A DNA stretch of 64,000 nt from Mesorhizobium sp. AR10 (GTDB lineage: Bacteria > Pseudomonadota > Alphaproteobacteria > Rhizobiales > Rhizobiaceae): positions 682,001 through 746,000 of the forward strand of contig NZ_CP080524.1 in the NCBI RefSeq assembly GCF_024746795.1, written 5' to 3'. Position numbers and translations under genes: made by a program. This document shows, one piece after another, positions 60,662 to 64,000 of this stretch (its first letter is position 1; each line of letters opens with the position of its first letter). The notes under the pieces are model-generated. The model did not search any database and was not told where the DNA came from. It saw nothing but the letters and a program-made list of their open reading frames with translations.

Positions 60662-61792
60662 ATGATGGAGACTTTCTTGGCCGAACGGCGATCCCCATTC
60701 TACAGCAGCATCGTCGGACTGGGCGCGACGATGGGACGGGTCGGCGGCGATTTCATCTCGGCCAAGATCTATTCCGGCATTGCCGACGAGCATCTGAACA
60801 CCCGCAAGAATGTCGGCGTCCAGGACCTCAGCACCATGGGCAAGATGGACATCAAGGGCCCCGACGCCGAGGCGCTGGTCAATCATGTCATCGTCAACGA
60901 TGCCGCCGCCATGAAACCCGGCCAGGTGCGCTATTCCACCGTGTGTCGCGACGACGGCGGCATCATGGACGACCTGACCGTGTTCAGGCTGGCGCCTGAG
61001 CATTTCATGCTGGTGACAGGATCGGTCAACCGCCTGAAAATGCTGCCATGGCTGCTGCATCATGCAGAGGGGCGAAAGGCCTATGTGACCGACATCACCG
61101 CTTCCATCGCCTTCCCGACGATACAGGGTCCGCGCTCGCGTGAACTGCTGAAGGCACTGGTGCAGGATGCCGATCTGGGTGGATTGAAACGCTGGGCGTT
61201 CACGTCAGGTCGAATCGGCGAGACGAAGGTGCTGATCTCGCGCACCGGGGTGACCGGCGAACTCGGCTTCGAGCTATTCGTGCCGGCCGACGAGGCCCCT
61301 GTGATCTGGGACGCGCTGATGCGGGCCGGCCGGGATTTTGGTTTGAAACCGTATGGCGTGCTGGCGATGTTCACGCTCGGGCTGGAGAAGGCCTATCCAG
61401 CGCATGGCATCGACATGGACGAGAGCCGCACGCCGTTTCATGTCGGCCTCGATCGCTGGATCAAGTTCGACAAGGGCGATTTCGTCGGCCGCGAGGCGTT
61501 GCTCAGGGTTCGCGACAGAGGCGTCGACGAGCGGTGGACCGGACTGATCCTCGATGGTGATACGCCGGCTGCGACGAATGCGCGGGTTCTGGCCGACGGC
61601 GAGGATGCCGGCGTCGTCACCTACAGCGACCACGGCTATTCGCTGGGCACAGTGCTGGCGACCGCGCATCTGCGGCTGCCGTTCACCGGGATCGGTACGG
61701 AGCTCAGCATCGACATCGACGGTACGCCGACACGCGTGGTGGTGGCGCCGATACCGTTCTTCGATCCCGAGGGCGTACGGCTGCGCGCTTGA
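60662..61792 (+). CDS. GcvT-like aminomethyltransferase family protein
   Basis: At 376 residues it has the GcvT/YgfZ folate-binding fold: VGVQDLSTMGKMDIKGPDAEALVNHV near residue 50, ISRTGVTGELGFELFVPADEA near 200 and DESRTPFHVGLDRWIKFDKGDFVGREAL near 255. Relatives take one-carbon units from glycine, dimethylglycine or sarcosine to tetrahydrofolate. The start is uncertain: the ATG at 60662 lacks a ribosome site, whereas a TTG at 60677 has GGAG before it. It begins right after the terminator, so it may have its own promoter or depend on read-through. Confidence 0.82.
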   Translation: MMETFLAERRSPFYSSIVGLGATMGRVGGDFISAKIYSGIADEHLNTRKNVGVQDLSTMGKMDIKGPDAEALVNHVIVNDAAAMKPGQVRYSTVCRDDGGIMDDLTVFRLAPEHFMLVTGSVNRLKMLPWLLHHAEGRKAYVTDITASIAFPTIQGPRSRELLKALVQDADLGGLKRWAFTSGRIGETKVLISRTGVTGELGFELFVPADEAPVIWDALMRAGRDFGLKPYGVLAMFTLGLEKAYPAHGIDMDESRTPFHVGLDRWIKFDKGDFVGREALLRVRDRGVDERWTGLILDGDTPAATNARVLADGEDAGVVTYSDHGYSLGTVLATAHLRLPFTGIGTELSIDIDGTPTRVVVAPIPFFDPEGVRLRA

Positions 61793-61827
61793 AGGTAGCG
61801 CGACCCAGGGTGTGTCGAGATTCAGGT

Positions 61828-62289
61828 CTAGGCCAGCTTGGCCAACAACTTCATGAAAGTCGCTGCCTCCTTGGCCGAGAGCGGGGCCAGCGTTTCCTCA
61901 GTGATGTCGCGAGCGAGCGGTATCAGCCGCTCGATCGCGTCGCGGCCCTCGGCGGTCAGATTGACCAGCAGGCGCCGCTTGTCGACCTCGTGCTTGGTAA
62001 GGTCAACAAGGCCACGCGCCTTCAGCCGGTCGATGACACCCTTCACCGTTGCCGCATCCATGGCGATCAGCGTGCCGAGCTGGTTCTGCGAGGTCTCGCC
62101 AACGTCGTGCAGTTTGGCCAGAGCGGCGAATTGCGGCGGCGTCAGATCGGCGATACGCGCGGCGAAGATCGAGACATGGCGCTGGTGCGCCTTGCGCAGG
62201 ATGAAACCGACCTGCTCCTGCAAGCGATAGTCGTTTTCGTCGGGCTCCTCGGCCTCGACGAGCTTGAGCAATTTGTCCTCGCCGCTCAC
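61828..62289 (-). CDS. MarR-family transcriptional regulator
   Basis: The 153-residue protein has a MarR winged helix (LTPPQFAALAKLHDVGETSQNQLGTLIAMDAATVKGVIDRLKARGLV) and the wing KRRLLVNLT. The GTG start at 62289 overlaps the upstream DUF1185 gene stop (GTGA), so it is the last gene of that operon and probably its autoregulator. The operator should be beyond the window edge. Confidence 0.87.
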   Translation of the reverse strand: MSGEDKLLKLVEAEEPDENDYRLQEQVGFILRKAHQRHVSIFAARIADLTPPQFAALAKLHDVGETSQNQLGTLIAMDAATVKGVIDRLKARGLVDLTKHEVDKRRLLVNLTAEGRDAIERLIPLARDITEETLAPLSAKEAATFMKLLAKLA

Positions 62290-62870
62290 CGCAATCCGTC
62301 CCAGGCCTTGATGTCCTTGGCCGCGAGACCGCCCATGCGGTCGTGCACGCGCGGGCCGCAGGTCATGGCGAGACAGAACAGGATTTCGTCGGGGCGGGGG
62401 CCGTCGCTGATGCCAACTTCCATGGCGTCGAAATGGCTGCGCACATAGGCGGCGTTGATGTGGCCAAGCGGCACGTCGAGCTTTGAACCAAAGGCGCCGA
62501 CCTTCTTTGCCGACGGCACGATCGCCTTGGCGTCGCCGAGCCGTTCGCGCATGGCATAGCCGCCGGGCACATGCCACAACGCGCCATGCTCCAGCTCGCC
62601 TGCCGTGCCGACGATGGCGCCCTTGCCGTAGCCGTCGATCTGTTTCACGTCGCCGCCCAAAGCGGCGATCAGCCGGTCAGCGAGCAGCAGCCCAAGCGGC
62701 TTCAGATCGTCCATGGCGCTCTGCAAGTCGTCGACGTAACGGCCGGCGAACGGGTTCTTCACCAGCGCCATGGCGGCGGCGCGGCGGCGCGGCACCTTGG
62801 CCACCGGCCCACCTTCGTGAAAGATCTCCTCGGTCAGCACCGCGATCTTGCGGATCGAAAACTCAGGCAT
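62286..62870 (-). CDS. DUF1185 / amino acid synthesis family protein
   Basis: The 194-residue protein belongs to the family labelled 'amino acid synthesis' (DUF1185), with IRKIAVLTEEIFHEGG at the start, GYGKGAIVGTAGELEHGALWH near residue 95 and VPLGHINAAYVRSHFD near 145. Its enzymatic function is not established. It overlaps the UPF0280 gene by eight bases and the MarR gene by four. The cluster context suggests nicotinate-type ring catabolism. Confidence 0.82.
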   Translation of the reverse strand: MPEFSIRKIAVLTEEIFHEGGPVAKVPRRRAAAMALVKNPFAGRYVDDLQSAMDDLKPLGLLLADRLIAALGGDVKQIDGYGKGAIVGTAGELEHGALWHVPGGYAMRERLGDAKAIVPSAKKVGAFGSKLDVPLGHINAAYVRSHFDAMEVGISDGPRPDEILFCLAMTCGPRVHDRMGGLAAKDIKAWDGLR

Positions 62871-63747
62871 GGGCAACTTCCTTCCCAGGGATTTTGGTGG
62901 GCGCGGCAAGCGCCATGGAACCAGTGATGCTGATATGACCGGCAAGGAAAAGCGCGGCGGCTGATATCAGGCCGTTTCGGCGAAAATCATCGGCGACAGC
63001 AAGCCCGCTGTCCAGTGCAGTGGCGATTTCAGCCGCGGAAAGTGGCCCGACACCCTGCGTGACCAAGCGGTCGCCAAGGTCGCTGTCGGGCGCGAGATCG
63101 TGCGCCGGCTCGCGCTTGACGGCGGGGTGACCGGGCAGGTCGATTGCGTTGGCGATGAGCGTCGCGGCGGCATCAGCTTCGGCGCCAGTCCGCGCCAGCA
63201 CGGTGACGGCGTCGGCAATGCCGAGCGAGAAGGAGCGGCCGCGCCAGCCGCTTGTCGCGATGCCGCGAATTCCGTCTTCGGCACGTACGGTGATGCGGTC
63301 GGAAAGTCCGTGTCCAGTGCCGGCGATGGCGAGGGTCATCGACTGGCCCGGGCCGAGATGGATGGCGCTGTCGCCGCCATTGTTGACATAGGCGCGGTCT
63401 AGTTTTCGCCCGGCAAGCAGCGCGCCAAGAATTTCGTCGGCTACCGAGCCGGCAACCGCAGCCATCGGCGTGATGAATCTTTTCGCCAGCGGCACGATTG
63501 CCGCTTCCATGCGCCGGGCGGTCGGGCTGGCGAAATGGCGTAACCGCGATGAGGCCGGGCGGCGCAATTCAGAGAGCTCCTCTACAAGCTCCGTCAGAAT
63601 GGTCTGGAAGCGCGCCACCGCCTGTTCGTAGGCCGCGCGGCGTTCGCCCGCCTCGCCAAAAGCCTCTACGATCAGGTCGATCGGGCCGTGATTGAGATGC
63701 ATCCGCCTGCCGCTCTCAAGCCAATGCGCCTGCGGGCCGTTCATCAT
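62863..63747 (-). CDS. UPF0280 (ApbE-like) family protein
   Basis: The 294-residue protein fits UPF0280, distantly related to ApbE flavin transferases: MAAVAGSVADEILGALL near residue 115, RAYVNNGGDSAIHLGPG near 140 and IRGIATSGWRGRSFSLGIADAVTVLA near 180. The chosen ATG at 63747 overlaps the stop of the upstream gene by ATGA. Function is unproven; in this cluster it may flavinylate or assist the reductase encoded upstream. Confidence 0.8.
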   Translation of the reverse strand: MMNGPQAHWLESGRRMHLNHGPIDLIVEAFGEAGERRAAYEQAVARFQTILTELVEELSELRRPASSRLRHFASPTARRMEAAIVPLAKRFITPMAAVAGSVADEILGALLAGRKLDRAYVNNGGDSAIHLGPGQSMTLAIAGTGHGLSDRITVRAEDGIRGIATSGWRGRSFSLGIADAVTVLARTGAEADAAATLIANAIDLPGHPAVKREPAHDLAPDSDLGDRLVTQGVGPLSAAEIATALDSGLAVADDFRRNGLISAAALFLAGHISITGSMALAAPTKIPGKEVAHA

Positions 63748-64000
63748 CCGGCACCATACGAGGGCGCACGCCGCAACTGTGCCAGCGGCGGCCATGGGTT
63801 CTGTGCTGCTGCACCGGCGTTGCGGCGCGGATTGAGGTACTCGCCGCCCTTGGCAAAGATATCATCGACGCTGCGGATCTCGGCTTCGTGGCCGCCCAGC
63901 CTGATATAGTCGTCGCGACGCAAGGTGAACTCGATCGGCGCCACCAATGCCGGGGTCGGCACATAGCCGAAGGCACCTTCCGGCACGCGGGTAACATCGA
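63744..64000 (-). CDS. C-terminal part of a probable 6-hydroxynicotinate reductase-like protein (runs off the window)
   Basis: The last 85 or so codons of a gene on the minus strand are present; the frame is open to the window edge. The sequence includes VPEGAFGYVPTPALVAPIEF and VDDIFAKGGEYLNPRRN. From memory this tail and the UPF0280-DUF1185-MarR neighbours match genes labelled 6-hydroxynicotinate reductase in rhizobia. The catalytic part is outside the window, so the call is tentative. Confidence 0.5.
   Translation of the reverse strand, partial: DVTRVPEGAFGYVPTPALVAPIEFTLRRDDYIRLGGHEAEIRSVDDIFAKGGEYLNPRRNAGAAAQNPWPPLAQLRRAPSYGAG

Overview
The window looks like chromosomal DNA of a high-GC alphaproteobacterium of the Rhizobiales, most like Mesorhizobium. 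This is inferred from base composition, protein styles (long ALDH16-type aldehyde dehydrogenase beside deoC, NagQ-type control of amino-sugar genes, hyuAB) and short palindromic intergenic repeats of types common in rhizobial genomes. No rRNA, tRNA, CRISPR array, phage or intact insertion sequence was seen. Nearly all of it is dense, operonic catabolic DNA.

Layout. 1-2.7 kb: a cobalamin riboswitch in front of a Rieske glycine betaine monooxygenase pair (gbcAB-like). 2.7-9.7 kb: a sulfite-oxidase-like molybdoenzyme with a flavin reductase, a DegP protease, an MBL hydrolase with a PPi-type phosphofructokinase, an L,D-transpeptidase and a LysE exporter. 9.7-14.1 kb: an autotransporter and a TTC38-like TPR protein. 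14.3-18.3 kb: xylulokinase and xylose isomerase, separated by a repeat pair and an NTF2-like gene, then a small ORF. 18.3-27.0 kb: a carnitine/gamma-butyrobetaine type operon (GlxA/CdhR-like regulator, BKACE, HD protein, carnitine dehydrogenase, acyl-CoA dehydrogenase, CoA ligase, enoyl-CoA hydratase, esterase). 27.0-35.3 kb: an accessory-looking locus of three large secreted, cysteine-rich, repeat-bearing proteins with a structured leader and strong terminators. 35.4-38.4 kb: rpe, a GntR/FCD regulator, a remnant of an acyl-CoA ligase and an FAD oxidoreductase that has lost its normal end. 38.4-48.9 kb: a divergent amino-sugar regulon (nagA, SIS deaminase, nagQ, nagK facing murQ, an ABC transporter and a Gfo/Idh oxidoreductase). 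49.1-55.6 kb: FAH-family hydrolase, SDR, tandem aldehyde dehydrogenase, deoC and ferredoxin-NADP reductase. 55.8-61.8 kb: hyuAB, an amino-acid binding protein and a GcvT-like protein. 61.8-64.0 kb: a MarR regulator, DUF1185, UPF0280 and the end of a probable 6-hydroxynicotinate-reductase-like gene that runs off the window.

How it fits together. The carnitine operon should end in glycine betaine, which the gbcAB pair at the left edge would demethylate, so two separated loci form one methylammonium route. The amino-sugar cluster is a coherent recycling and uptake unit for MurNAc and GlcNAc derivatives, with two matched operators placed symmetrically in front of the divergent operons. The least understood part is the 27-35 kb secreted-protein locus. 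The next most interesting points are the B12 riboswitch on a betaine oxygenase, the PhnZ-like HD protein inside the carnitine operon, and the recombination scar at about 37.2 kb.
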